Notes: a model not told the origin generated them from the sequence alone. A stretch of 64,000 nt of DNA from Begonia masoniana (GCA_022432975.1 CM039509.1:3163043-3227042); one strand, 5' to 3'. Shown: positions 31,693 to 43,932, numbered from the stretch's first letter. Made by a program: numbers and translations.

Positions 31693-34117
31693 TGTAATAC
31701 CCGGCTTTACGAAATATTAATATTATAATATATGATGACATTTTTGTAAATATGTCAAATCAAGCTCGTTTTACGAAAAGAAAGCTTTATTACGATCTTA
31801 GAGATTAATAAGAATTTTAAGGAATTTACGGGATTTTTCGGAGTAATAAAGCTATATTCCGAGTAATTACGTTTCTCGTAATATAAAAGACGTTTTAGTA
31901 AAAATAGTAAACGAGGTCCGATTTACAAACGGACAGTTTCATTAAATCCCAAATAATAAGTTGGATTTATTGGTTAAATAAGGAAAGTTGGAGAAGCCAA
32001 ATAGCTATCTAATTAACGAAACAAAGGACGAAACAAATATAAAATATGTACTAAGGGCAAAATGGTAATTTTGCAAACCAAATTTTATTAAAAACAATCT
32101 TCTTCTTCCTCCTCCACCATTTTCACGCCAGGAAGCTCCCCTTTTGCGATCTCCTTCTCTGCCATCGACGATTTCTCAACTCCGACCTCCGATTCGTGCT
32201 CCGTTCGTCCAGTTTTCTTCGCGATTTCTCCTCCTCTCGCAACTCTAGGTATGAATCTATGATCTTAGAGCGTTTATTTCGATTTTTACGGAGTTTGAAC
32301 AATTAGGGTTTCATTTAGGTTTTGTTAGAAATCGAGATTTAGGGTTCAAAATCGATAGATTGTTGTAGTTTATGAATGTATAGAGCGTATTGAACGTTAT
32401 TGGACGAAGTTGGAGTGGTTTGTGAGAAATGTTAAAATTGGAGAATTTTCGGGTTTTAGGAAAACTCGTTAATTGTGGTTTTAAACTATCGAGCATTAAT
32501 CGTTTGTTTAAATGCTTCGATTAGTTAGGTTAAGATTTTAGGAAAATTCTTTAATTAAGGTTTTTGTTGAATTTGGACGTTTAGAAGTTTGAATTCGTTT
32601 TAACGATAAATGTTCTAAATTGCTTAGGTAAACAACGCTCGTGGACGGAGCTTGAGCTGCTTTGGACACGAGGTAAGTTCTCGTGATCTTCTCTGGCCGA
32701 TTTGGACTACACCGTACGTTGAAGTCATCTCGAGGAGTTTGGTGATGCGTTTGTTTAAATAGTCTTGGTTAGGTAGTTAGGTTGTTGTTTATAAGTTATA
32801 TTTGTTTATCGTCTTGATGGTATACATACTGGTTGTTTACTTTATGCATATGACTGCTCATGCATCACGTCTGTTAAAGCATGTGTTTAAGAGAACGAAA
32901 TGAATCTACGTAATCTGTTATCTGGTCACGGCGAGGTGGTTTAGGCCACGGTGACATTCTGTCTGCGACCTAATTAAAAAGTAAAATGAACCAACAAAAT
33001 CTGCGTAATCTGTTATCTGGTCACGGCGAGGTGGGTTTAGGCCTCGGTGACAATCTGTCTGCGACGTAATTAATCTGAATCTGTTATCTGCATGTTTTAT
33101 GAATGACATATGCATCTGCACGCATCTGCATTTACGAGAGCTTGCTGAGATTTTTATCTCATAGTTTGTCTGTATGGTGTAGGTGACATTGAGGCAGGTG
33201 AGGATGAGATCCCTCCACCTGAGGAATGAGGCAGTTGACGGAGGATGGCCTGCGGTGATGTGCTGGCGCAATCAATGCTTGACCTGACCTGTGGGGAAGT
33301 ATGTATAGGTTTTGGGGTTTTTGGGATGTTTTGGGTTGATGGTTGTATAGACATTTTAGGATGCTTGGTTCTGTTAGTTGATAGGTTTTAAACGTTTTCA
33401 AAAATCTATTTTGTAAAGTTTTTTTATGGAACTGCTGGATGATTTTAATAGGAGGAATTGTTTAGTTTTTAAATCGAACCACGCAATTTGTTTTCATGAA
33501 ACTTATTATGCTTTCTAGTACGTTTTTAGTCAATTTTTGGATGATTGGTGGATTAAAGAAATGTATGGGGTAGAAGTGTGTTTTATGATGAAATTTGAAA
33601 GTGCATGAGGGTAGTAGAATTATTGTGTTTCATTGTGGTTTGATGAGGAGGAAGTGGGATGGAAGAAAGGAAATTATTAAATGCGTATGTGAGTGATGCA
33701 GGGACTGAAGAAAAGAGGAAGAGGCAGCTCTCTGGAAAAAAATTCCAGAGAGCTGGGCGATTGATCGCCCACGCTGTTCAAAGGAGAAACCAACTCTCTG
33801 GAAAAATTTCCAGAGAGTTGGGCGATTGATGGCCCAAAAAGGGGCGATCAATCACTGTTCACGTGAACAGTGGGTACTGTTCACGTGAACAGTGGGTACT
33901 GTTCACGTGAACAGTAAGTTACTGTTCACGTGAATAGTAATCGAAAATAAATAAAAAAAAATAAATGTTTTTAATTTAAATTGTTTCTTTTTAGTTTTCT
34001 TTACCTTAAATACGTTTTATTAAAATATTTTCGAATAGTTTTCCGCTTAAACGAATTTATTAGTTATAAAAAAATTTTATACGGTAAAAATAAGGGTACA
34101 GTGTTAGGGTCGTGACA
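31693..34117 (+). mobile_element. Solo LTR Z in element B integrase
   Basis: Starts TGTAATACCCGGC and ends TTAGGGTCGTGACA, 2425 bp, flanked by perfect TAGAA duplications (31688-31692, 34118-34122). The integrase codons run straight on across the insert (..LYGR then KCRS..). Related to the LTR of element A. TTTATTAAAAACAATC followed by CTTCTTCTTCC near 32090-32110 may mark a promoter and leader. It contains ACGAG|GTAAGTTCTC at 32673, an acceptor-like GGTGTAG|GTGAC ending at 33182, and TTTTCCGCT near 34038. No coding domains. Confidence 0.93.
33722..33945. repeat. Palindrome array in LTR Z
   Basis: Contains two CTCTGGAAAAA..TTCCAGAGAG dyads each followed by GGGCGATTGAT, then four tandem copies of the 18-bp palindrome ACTGTTCACGTGAACAGT (the last imperfect) spaced by GGGT. 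Confidence 0.95.
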
Positions 34118-34730
34118 TAGAAAGTGTAGATCACAGTACACTTGGATGAGGTCAGTCAAGGTATCCTTGTTGGGCCTAATATTTTGAAACAAACTGCTGA
34201 AATTGTTACTCTAATTCGAAAAAGAATTCTTGTGGCACAATGTATACAGAAAAGCTATGCATATCAAAGAAGAAGAAAATTAGAATTTGCCGAAGGTGAT
34301 CAAGTACTTTTGAAAATTTCTCCAATGAAAGGTGTGATGCGGTTTGGCAAGAAAGGAAAATTAAGCCCAAGATACATAGGCTCATTTACAATTTCAGCAA
34401 GCATAAGAGAAGTTGCTTATGAGCTGAATTTACCAGAGTCACTCAAGCAGGTTCACAACGTGTTTCATATCTCGATACTATCGAAATATGTTCCAGATCC
34501 CTTACATATCTTGCCAATGTGATCCGAAGAATTTGTGCTCAACCTTAACTTATCCTTCAAAGAGAGACCGATTCAAATTCTGGAATCAGAAGAAAAGAAA
34601 CTGCGGAATAAGAAGGTCTCGCTCGTAAGAGTTCTATGAAAGAATCAAAACGTTAAGGAAGTAGCTTGGGAAAGGGAAGAAGAAATGAGAATGGTCTATC
34701 CAGAACATTTTAGGTAATTGTTTAAATTTT
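34118..34730 (+). pseudogene. Element B: integrase C-terminus (chromodomain-like tail)
   Basis: After LTR Z the frame runs KCRSQYTWMR, then the open stretch VGPNILKQTAEIVTLIRKRI, LEFAEGDQVLLKISPMKGVM, RFGKKGKLSPRYIGSFTISA (GPY/F module), SLKQVHNVFHISILSKYVPD and PLHILPM-stop. A second block across the stop reads RPIQILESEEKKLRNKKVSL, VRVL, stop, NQNVKEVAWEREEEMRMVYP and EHFR, the usual end of these polyproteins before the polypurine tract. Good overall conservation compared with the integrase core. Confidence 0.9.
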
Positions 34731-34761
34731 AAGGACAAAATTTCGTTTAAGGAGAATAGAT

Positions 34762-35451
34762 TGTAACATAACAAAATTTATCCTCAAATTAGTCTAAATT
34801 AGGAATTCAAATTTCAGCAAATTAATCAAATCTCAAATTAGTCTAAATTAGGTATTCAAATTTCAGCAAATTAATCAAATCTAACCCTAATTAGTAACTA
34901 ATCAAACCAATTTCTTTCTTAATTCCACCTAAGGAAATAATTCAGCCCTAATTTCAAAGTAAATATTCTATAAATGTTAAGGAAATCAATTCTTTCCTTA
35001 CTTCGTTTTTGAATCTGTCCATTTGGAGGGTCAGATTCGTATTCCTCTATTTAAGGAAAGTTTTGGAAAAACTCTTCCTATAGATTGAAGTGCTCAGTGA
35101 TGAAGAAAAATCACACTAACACAACAACTCTTTCTCATATTCTGTAAACCTGAGAACAATTGGAAAGTTCTCACCTCATAGAACCGCTGTCCCTGACCTT
35201 CGACCACTGAAACTTGCTCCAACCACCGCGAGCTGTCCAAACTCAAGCAAACACCTCAGAGGAAGAAGAATTGAGACTTTGTTTGACTCCACACTCAATC
35301 GACGAAATCCCTCTCGGTCGAGCTTCACTTCGTGACTACAGGAAACTCCTCTCAATCGAGCAACCTCCCTTTAGTAGCGTAAGATTTCTCTCTATCGCCG
35401 TCTTTATCCCTCTCTCTCTTACACTCTCCCTCTCGACATAATCACGCGGGC
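34762..35451 (+). mobile_element. Element B 3' LTR, left part
   Basis: TGTAACATAACAAAATTTAT starts right after the purine-rich TTAAGGAGAATAGAT, as expected for a 3' LTR. A 49-bp unit containing CAAATTAGTCTAAATTAGG is directly repeated at about 34789-34885. CTCTATTTAAGGAAAG near 35046 is TATA-like. The LTR is broken at 35451 by solo LTR X2; its 3' end beyond 37476 is not defined. Confidence 0.7.
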
Positions 35452-37470
35452 TGTAACGCCCCGAGTTATCTGAACCCGGTTCGCTACTCATTACTTGATC
35501 ATAACTAAGGAATTTCGAATAAATTTAAAACTTCATTCGACATTCAAAATTTGACATTTTCTAAACGTTCAAAACATTTGAAAACTTTGCAGCGGAAAAT
35601 TATTTAAAACTACAATGGGGATTTAACTAGCTGTGAAAATATTGTTGGAAAGATTAATGGAAATGTTTAAAGTATTCGGTCAAGAGAAAATAAGGTTTTA
35701 AATGATGGACTACTCAAGGAATTACAAAAGTCGAATTCATCTGCCGACGACAAAGTCAACGGAAGGAAACGGAACGAGGTTCCTGCCGATGACGTCACGA
35801 GTTGAATTCGTCTGCCGACGACTAGTCAACGGAAGGAGCAGAAGCAGAAAACCAAAGGCTTCTGCCGATGACGTCTACACAACTTCACCCACAACTTCAT
35901 CTGCCGATGAAATCATGGTAACTTCACACACCACTTCATCTGCCGATGAAGTTAACATAACTTCATCTGCCGATGAAGTCAGCGCAATTTCATCTCTCAA
36001 TAGACAAACACACGTCATCTTCCGATTCGCTAAACGACAAACGGGTTACTCTACACCTTCCGATTCGCTAAACGACAAACGGGTTTCTCCCTCTTCCGAT
36101 GGAATGGACTACATCTGCCGACACGTGCTACTCACGTAACTCCTTAAAGCATCTACTGATAGACTTTAAAATTTACATCTTCCGATGGCTTTTCTGAAGA
36201 CATCTTCCGATAGAATTTAAAATTTACTCAACATCTACCGACAGATATCATCTGTCGATAGAGAGCAAAACAACAACTCTAATCGCTTCACTTGCAAATC
36301 CAGTAATAAACCAACAGAATACTAAATTCAGAGAAAACTAAGAATACTTTTGAAAACTTCAAGTAACTCATTCTTGCTAAAACTAACCAGAGACAATCCA
36401 AACCTTTGTGTCACTAGAAACTCATAAGTACTATCTTGAAATCCCAACAGAATATCGTTATCAGAAAAGAAACTCAAAAGCGAATTCCAAAACATTAAAA
36501 TTTCTACTGTCATGAAAGCTCAGTATAATAAATTTGAAATACTGTCAATTAATCTTTGTTAGTCAATGACACCAGTCAAACCGCCCCATCAGATGCCTGA
36601 CCGTTGCACAGCCGTGCTCCACCAACCTCATCTACTCGGTTATGCTCTCAGGGAAATCACCTGCTATATCCTCAACACCTACATCACAAAACTCATCTAT
36701 TAGCCTAATGCTAAGCAAGTAAAGCATTAAGGAAATGTATGCTGAAACATAAACCCTGATCATGCAGTTTCTAATTTTCTCAACTCAGTTGTGCATCGTT
36801 CATAAACTGGTCTGATCCCTAAGTTCCCTTGGAGTGGGATCGGTTCTCCCAATGTAATAAATCCTCTACTCAGTTAAGGGGCGGATTACTTCCCTTAACA
36901 GCTAATACAGATCCCTTAATCCCTTGGGAGTGGGATCGGTTCTCCCAATGTAATAAATCCTCTACTCAGTTAAGGGGCGGATTACTTCCCTTAACAGCTA
37001 CTCTGTTTCATTCAATTCATACTCATCATAACCTTGCACATAAATTCATTTTCGTAATTCTTCAAAAACTTAATGCATGACATAAAGAAAAGAAACACTC
37101 AAACATGCATAAACCTACTGTTTTGTGATGTAGGCCCGAAGGCTCACACATTACTTTACTTACCTGGCTCCTGGAAATCGCTCGCTATATGCTACTTCCA
37201 AAAATCTGCTCACCTTGGTTGGGGAAAACCGGAGGGGAAATCGCCCAGAGGTAGTCTGCTTGAGCTGAGAGGTAAGAGAAATAAAACAGTGGCGGCTAAA
37301 CCTCACTAAACCTTTCCTTAAATACCTTATCCACAATATAAATTCGCAATTACCATCTTGCCCCTGCCTAGTCATTTACAACCTAATCAACATTTCACTA
37401 AATTTTAACCATAAAAATTATATACCACCGTTTAATAACTTATTTTGATTTATTGAAACCGGGTGCTACA
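35452..37470 (-). mobile_element. Solo LTR X2
   Basis: On the minus strand it starts TGTAGCACCCGGTTTCAATA and ends AACTCGGGGCGTTACA, 2019 bp, with perfect CGGGC flanks (35447-35451, 37471-37475). Family X. Donor-like CCAG|GTAAGTAAAGTAATG at 37163 and acceptor-like GATGTAG|GTGTTG at 36679 (minus). It contains a duplicated segment with TTAAGGGGCGGATTACTTCC at about 36872 and 36971. No coding domains. Confidence 0.93.
35730..36255. repeat. Irregular CATCTGCCGATG repeat array in LTR X2
   Basis: Many copies of CATCTGCCGATGAAGT or CATCTTCCGAT/CATCTACCGACAG, spaced irregularly. Two 30-bp copies of TTCCGATTCGCTAAACGACA lie near 36020 and 36058. The 145-residue open frame across it (35702-36139) is a by-product of the repeat. 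Confidence 0.85.
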
Positions 37471-37475
37471 CGGGC

Positions 37476-38008
37476 AAAGGACGAAAGAAGAATGATTTCT
37501 TTTAAAAATCCAGACCAAATCGGACAGCGAGTTGAACCATACCAGCAGTTCTGAACCAGACTGAACCGGCCCCAATTGACCCGAACAGGCCCAAACCCAA
37601 AACCGAATATTTTTGGATCGTTAAGGACGCCCAAATCAATCCAAAAATCTAATGCTGTGATTTTATTGGTGAGGAATTTCTACCTGTATTACTTTCAAAA
37701 GAATTATTTTGGGATGAACCAAGAAGTTTAAAATTTTCTAATTTTTAGGCAAAGAAGATTTATCCAATGCTCGAAAAAATACCTAAAACTCTATTCCCTC
37801 TCTCTCTCTCTCGGAATCCAGATAAGTAAAACACTAGGTTTTCAATGTTTTTGCCGTAGGCCCTACATGATGTGATACCACATCGGAAGGGAGAAGAGAA
37901 AAAAAAGAGTGGACTTGTGAGGAAAGGTGAGGAGATGATTTTGTTACTTTACAAAGATGTTTATTTTTCCACTAACGAATTCTCTTCCCATAAGTGTTAC
38001 CTCTCTTT
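37476..38008. other. Unassigned sequence between X2 and an RT scrap
   Basis: Possibly the remainder of the element B LTR followed by other flank. It has a CT run at 37798-37812, no convincing coding sequence, and ends in TTTTGCAG before the RT scrap. Confidence 0.35.
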
Positions 38009-38125
38009 TGCAGGAATTTGAGGACATATTTTTAGAGGAATTACATAAAGGAGTTCCCTCGCTTAGGGGAATTGAGCATCAAATTGATTTCATCCCCGGA
38101 GCGACGATCCCGAACCGACCTACGT
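38009..38125 (+). pseudogene. Gypsy RT scrap C, left part
   Basis: Reads EFEDIFLEELHKGVPSLRGI and EHQIDFIPGATIPNRPTY, the protease-RT linker and start of RT in chromovirus-type Ty3/gypsy elements of a different clade from A and B. It is interrupted by LTR V1 and resumes at 40514. Confidence 0.85.
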
Positions 38126-40513
38126 TGTGACGGCCCCCGACCCGATCCGGGTCTGAGGAGCCATCACTCCGGGACATTCAAAACGGGGACTATTTTTTTT
38201 TTTTTTTTTTTGTAAACAAACAGACTGGACTTTTAAAAACAACCCTTAAAACTTTACAGGTAGAGAAAACCTTCTCGGGATTTAAAGACAAAATGGTAAA
38301 ACAGTTAAACCGGACTGCAGAATGAATTACAGAAGGAAATAGAATACTTGGAACATTTTAAAAAAAAGGGCTGGGTGGGCGACGGCCATGCAGAGGAAAC
38401 GTGATAAAATTAAATGCAATGAAAATAAACAAAAAGAGAAATTTACTGTTCACCGGTAGATGTGAACTACAAACAGAAATTTACTATTCACAGGTGGATG
38501 TGAATAAGACAGAAATGAACAGTGGCAACGGTGGATGCGTACTATTCACAGGTGGATGTGAATAAGACAAAAGTGAACAGTGGCAGCGGTGGATGTAAAT
38601 TACAAACAGAAATTTACTATTCACAGATGGATGTGAATAAGACAAAAGTGAACAGTGGCAGCGGTAGATACGTACTATTTACAGGTGGATGTGAATAAGA
38701 CAAAAATGAACAGTGGCAGCAGTGGATGTGAATAAGATAAAAGTGAACAGTGGCAGCGATGGATGCGGTTTTAAAGACAAAACTGACAACTTTTAACAGG
38801 ATTACATGGAAATAGAAGACATGAAAACAGAAGGTATGAAAGCTTCAGGTTTTAGAAAAACGATTCAAAATATGATCTTGGACATATCAGGAAAACACGA
38901 CAGAAATTTAAGGAAAACGGATTACATGGATGACTCTAAAATCAGAGACAATCCATGCACACCCTGAAGTACAAAATATTCCAAACAATTCCAGAATACT
39001 TCAGAACATATATTCAACTGTCAAATACAGAGGTTTTAAAACTCGAACATCAGAACCTATACATTATAAAATCCCCAACAGAATTTCCAACAGAGTTTTT
39101 AAAACAAAAACACAGAACCCTAACAGAGTTTTAAAACAAAAACACCAGAATTCCAGTAGAGTTTACACACATGGATTTTACTTTAAAAACTTAAACCTCG
39201 GGACAGAAATATGTCTGGCTGCAGCAACCACCCCCGAGAGCTCGAGCCACCAGCCACCTATTCATCAGACTGAGGCACAAAGTCCTCATCTGGAGGATCC
39301 ATACCTACATCAGGGAGTTCAGCTATGAGTCTAAAACTCAGTAAGAACATATATAAATGCAGTGATGCATATGCTATGCATGAATTTTCAGAAATACGGT
39401 GACAGTACAGTACATTACGTTTCAGTGGCAGAGGGGTATAAGTAGGGCTTATAGGAGAACAGGCGTGACAGAAGTGCACTATCAGGCATTAACAGTTATA
39501 CAGTACAATACAGAATAGAACACCAGTCTCCGTCTCGCACTTAACCAATACATTACAGTCAGATTTTATCCTTCTTAACTTCAAACTGTGTACAAAAAAC
39601 AGTTTTTCATGAACTTTCTGGAAAATCGTGTATGCATGGACATTCACTGTGCTTACAATTAAAACAGCAGACAACAGAAACAACACAACATAACCTAAAG
39701 GAAGAACAGGTTACTTGGAATATAACTTCAACTTATCTACCCGAAACCTCCCGAAAGTAGTAAAATCCTAGAGTCTCCGTGACGTAGGGCCTTAAGGGCC
39801 AACCTACGGGTATGAACTTACTTGTTTGCTGTAGAGTTGATGTTCTTGATCGTCTCGGTAATGCACGAACCTGTGCATGCACGTAACGAAAATAAACAAG
39901 CTGCAAATGCTAACTAATAACTTAGTAGAATTAGCAGCAACTCCTTTCAAACCCTTAGGAAACAAACTAACGTGTTTTCATCCAAAAACAGTGAGTTTTT
40001 CTCAAAATATCGAAACTTTAAACTTCCACAAAAGTCACATTTTAACTTATCCAAACTTGCTAACTTAGCAAATGATTACCTTTACCGGAGAAGACAGGAG
40101 AATGGAAGTCTTTTGGAAAGGTTGAAATCACCAGGAAGAGAGAAAACAGAGGGAAGTGGAAAGAGCAGAGAAGAGGAAGTGAGGGTTTCTCGTAGGAAAG
40201 AAAAGAAAAGAACATGGCTTCTTCAACAAGTTGCCAAGTGTCGATAGCTCATTGGTTCCTTCCCACCAACTTTAATTCTTACCTAAACAGCCCCTCCATT
40301 GATTTCTAACCAAATAGTTTTGTTTTGGTTGTACTTAGCTTTGTTTTCCAATTGAATTGTTACTTAGATTCTTCGATCCTTTTACTTCAAAAAAATCCAC
40401 TTTTTTGTAAGGTATCACAAAACTTCAAATAAAATACGCATTTTATTAATGGCCAATAAATCTCATTCAATAGTTTAAGGAATAATTACATGACAAAAAT
40501 GTCAGGTGTTACA
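38126..40513 (-). mobile_element. Solo LTR V1
   Basis: On the minus strand it starts TGTAACACCTGACATTTTTG and ends GATCGGGTCGGGGGCCGTCACA (last bases), 2388 bp. Flanks TACGT (38121-38125) and TGCGT (40514-40518) are a target duplication with one mismatch, and the RT scrap continues in frame on the far side. Family V with V2 and V3. On the minus strand an AA|GTAAGTTCATAC donor-like site at 39821 and acceptor-like TGATGTAG|GTATGGATCC at 39305 are present. No coding domains. Confidence 0.88.
38445..38770. repeat. Repeat array in LTR V1
   Basis: About five irregular units near 58 bp, built from ATTCACAGGTGGATGTGAAT (palindrome-like), AAGACAAAAGTGAACAGTGG and CAGCGGTGGATGCG. Confidence 0.85.
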
Positions 40514-40615
40514 TGCGTACCCAGCCAATCCAGAGGAAACCAAGGAAATTCAAAGGCAAGTAGATTAGTTGGTAGAGAAAGGCCAAAAAAGGTGGAAAAA
40601 ATGACAAAAATAGCG
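40514..40615 (+). pseudogene. Gypsy RT scrap C, right part
   Basis: Continues AYPANPEETKEIQRQVD, a stop, LVEKG, directly matching what follows NRP.Y in this clade. Similarity is lost after about 40595. Confidence 0.85.
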
Positions 40616-41690
40616 TAGTCGAAAATTCAAGCATGAAAGAAGAGAAGAAAAAAAGGCGAAAAAGAAAGAGGAGACAAAAAAGCCGATGAGAGAAAAGTCA
40701 TACATAAAGAAAGCAAAAAAGGCAAAGAGGAAGAAAAGAAATTGGAGGAAGGAAGAAGAAACGAGGGAGAAGAGACAGAAAATAATGAGAACGATAAAGA
40801 TAGCTTCTCTGAATCGAAGAACCTTCGCTCTGATACCAATAGGGACCCAATATCATATCATTACATCACGAAGTATTTATTAATTTTTTTCTTTAAAGTA
40901 TTTGTATTCAATTATTTTATTACTTGGACACACATGTATAAGCATTGACTTAGGAATGTAGAAAGATAAAAATAATTGAACATAATGTATGCGAGTATAA
41001 AACGCATGAAAACGAATGGAATTGACAGAAAGCATGAGCATGAAAAGACTAATGAGAGCCTGAACGCATGGTTATAAATTATGATGACTGATGAAATTTT
41101 ATGAGAGTAAAAAACTGCTAGTTTTCTGAAAGCATGAACGCATGGTAAGGATTGGAAAATGAGTTTCATTCAGTATGTAACTTCAAAAACATAGAATTTG
41201 GTAATGTATGCAATTAAAATCACATGCACGTGTTTTCACTTACTGAGTTTATCTCACGCATTAGTTTTGTGATGTAGGTGAGTTTTTATCTGATGATGAA
41301 CTTGCATTGATCGAAAATTTTCCAGAGTCAAGCGAGCATACAGAGAAAGATGTTGTCGTTAGTTCTGAATAATAATTTAATGTTATGATTTTATAACGTT
41401 TTAAAAAGATATTTCATATTTAATTGCATTTAATTTCAGTTTGAGTAATTTATTTTATTATTTGTTGGATTTTACAATTAACTATGTTATTATTTTAAAA
41501 ATCAATAAATGAGGTTTATTTAATGTTTGTTTAGTATTGAATTTTTCTAATTATTTATTGATAGTTGTTTGAAGCTTCCGCCTATTAAATAATTTTTGCT
41601 ATTTTTTTTGGATTTCGAATTAAAAAAATTTAGAGTTTTATAACGATCCAATTTAACCTAATTTACAAATCGATTTGGAAAAAATATATT
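40616..41690 (+). mobile_element. Probable gypsy LTR fragment
   Basis: No gene is supported. A purine-rich stretch (40625-40795) is followed by GCTCTGATACCAATAGGGACCC, then sequence with the order seen in the long LTRs: CTTACTGAGTTTATCTCACG, TTTTGTGATGTAGGTGAG at about 41267 (acceptor-like), GAAGCTTCCGCCTATTAAAT at about 41570 and ATAACGATCCAATTTAACC at about 41641. Borders are unclear. Confidence 0.45.
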
Positions 41691-42082
41691 TTGAGATTCG
41701 ATCAAATTCGTTCATCTATATTGAGATTCTCATATGTTTGAGTTACTTTTCTTTTATTATTATTTTTGTTAAAATATAGAACAATAATATGAAAAGGAGA
41801 TAACAAAAGTTAGACAACAATATTTATGAGAAAAACTGTAATTGGAAAAAATAGCAGTTAAAAGTAGTAAATTCACTCAATTTATAGAGTAACTAAAATA
41901 ATAATACTAGACATGAGTTTTTTGACCTTGTTCAAATGAAATAGAGCATTAAACTCTAATAATTTGTCATACTTTGAAGGTATTGGTAAGAAAGGAGGTA
42001 CATAAATTGGAAAACTAGCACTCCCCACTTCACATCATTTTCACAACTCTTATTTTTTGTAATGTAGTGTGTTATCTTTCCC

Positions 42083-42123
<41 letters not shown>

Positions 42124-43637
42124 TAAGGAGATATGGTTGAATTATTTAAAGATTTTATTAGTTCATTAAGGTGTTTATTATTTCAATTATATGAAGATTG
42201 AATATTGTGTTTCGTTTCATCCTCTCTTACAAATTACTAATAAATAGATATATGTCCTAAGACAATATTTTCCCCATCAATACTCTTCACTATTTAGACG
42301 GTAAGACAATATTTTCTCTCGTATAGATAAATTAATAAATCGTTAATACCCATCAATAAATGACATATATAAACGATACATCATAATGTAATGTTATACT
42401 GTAAAATTAGAGAATGTTTGTTTTTTTCGCTTATGAAAAAAAGTTTCATATATTTTAAGATTCGATCAAATTCGTTCATCTATATTGAGATTCTCATATG
42501 TTTGAGTTACTTTTCTTTTATTATTATTTTTGTTAAAATATGGAACAATAATATGAAAAGGAGATAACAAAAGTTAGACAACAATATTTATGAATAAAAC
42601 TGTAATTGAAAAAAATAGCAGTTAAAAGTAGTAAATTCACTCAATTCATAGAGTAACTAAAATAATAATACTAGACATGAGTTTTTTGACCTTATTCAAA
42701 TGAAATAGAGCATTAAACTCTAATAATTTGTCATACTTTGAAGGTATTGGTAAGAAAGGAGGTACATAAATTGGAAAACTAGCACTCCCCACTTCACATC
42801 ATTTTCACAACTCTTATTTATTGTAATGTAGTGTGTTATCTTTCTCCCCCCCTCCGAAAAATAAGGAGATATGGTTGAATTATTTAAAGATTTTATTAGT
42901 TCATTAAGGTGTTTATTATTTCAATTATATGAAGATTGAATATTGTGTTTCGTTTCATCCGATCTTACTACAAATTACTAATAAAAAGATATATGTTCTA
43001 AGACAATATCTTCCCCATCAATACTTTTCACTATTTAGACGGTAAGACAATATTTTCTCTCGTATAGATAAATTAATAAATCGTTAATGCCCATCAATAA
43101 ATGACATATATAAACGATACATCATAATTTAATGTTATACTTGAAAATTAGAGAATGTTTGTTTTTTTCGCTTATGAAAAAAAGTTTCATATATTTTGAG
43201 ATTCGATCAAATTCGTTCATCTATATTGAGATTCTCATATGTTTGCGTTACTTTTCTTTTATTATTATTTTTGTTAAAATATGGAAAAATAATATGAAAA
43301 GGAGATAACAAAAGTTAGACAACAATATTTATGATAAAAACTGTAATTGCAAAAAATAGCAGTTAAAAGTAGTAAATTCACTCAATTTATAGAGTAACTA
43401 AAATAATAATACTAGACATGAGTTTTTTGACCTTATTCAAATGAAATAGAGCCTTAAACTCTAATAATTTGTCATACTTTGATGGTATTGGTAAGAAAGG
43501 AGGTACATAAATTGGAAAACTAGCACTCCCCACTTCACATCATTTTCACAACTCTTGTTTATTGTAATGTAGTGTGTTATCTTTCTCTCTCCCCCCCGCC
43601 CCCATCCCCCCCTCTCTTTCTTTCCAGGCAACCAAAG
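41691..43637. repeat. Tandem repeat of about 750 bp, 2.6 copies
   Basis: GAGATTCGATCAAATTCGTT.. starts at about 41693, 42457 and 43198, giving unit lengths of about 764 and 741 bp. The first two units are nearly identical for their whole length and the third stops after about 440 bp. Most of the length difference is a C run at 42084-42117. The units are AT-rich and carry no open frame of note. The third copy runs into pyrimidine-rich sequence and then LTR X4. Confidence 0.95.
42084..42117. repeat. 34-base C homopolymer
   Basis: The equivalent site in the second tandem unit (about 42845-42855) is C7-T-C2, and in the third (about 43589-43612) broken C runs. Confidence 0.95.
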
Positions 43638-43870
43638 TGTAGCACCCGGTTCCATTGAACCAAAAATTTAATCTATTATTAATGATGAACTTTTATAGAG
43701 GGGTTGAGGAGAGTTATTGATTAGGTTAATAAATGATCAGGTGACATGCCTAGGAGGCCTGTTACACTGTAACGGCCCACTCCCCCCCCACACCCCCCGG
43801 CCCAGGCCCGCAGCCCAGTAACCAACCGGCGAGGCAGCGGGGCGAGGCAGCAGCCGCGCATCACTGCCAC

Positions 43871-43932
43871 TAGCTCAGTGGTACTCCTCATTCGTAGCCC
43901 TTGAGCTTGTCCCTGAGGGCAAGGGTTCGAGT
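43871..43932 (+). other. tRNA-like A and B boxes in element P
   Basis: TAGCTCAGTGGTAC (A box, D-arm like) at 43871 is followed 52 bases later by GGGTTCGAGT (B box, T-arm like) at 43923. Together they form an RNA polymerase III internal promoter layout typical of tRNA-derived SINEs. A full tRNA cloverleaf is not apparent. Confidence 0.65.

Noticed and set aside
35702..36139. 145-residue open frame
   Set aside because: It translates the repeat array of LTR X2; composition is explained by the tandem units.
40820..40850. GCTCTGATACCAA as a primer site of a minus-strand element
   Set aside because: No LTR end with CA/TG or following gag could be placed; the surrounding motif order instead suggests a plus-strand LTR fragment, so it was not called.
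43871..43932. A genuine tRNA gene
   Set aside because: Only the A and B box words fit; acceptor and anticodon stems do not pair convincingly, so it is listed as tRNA-like only.
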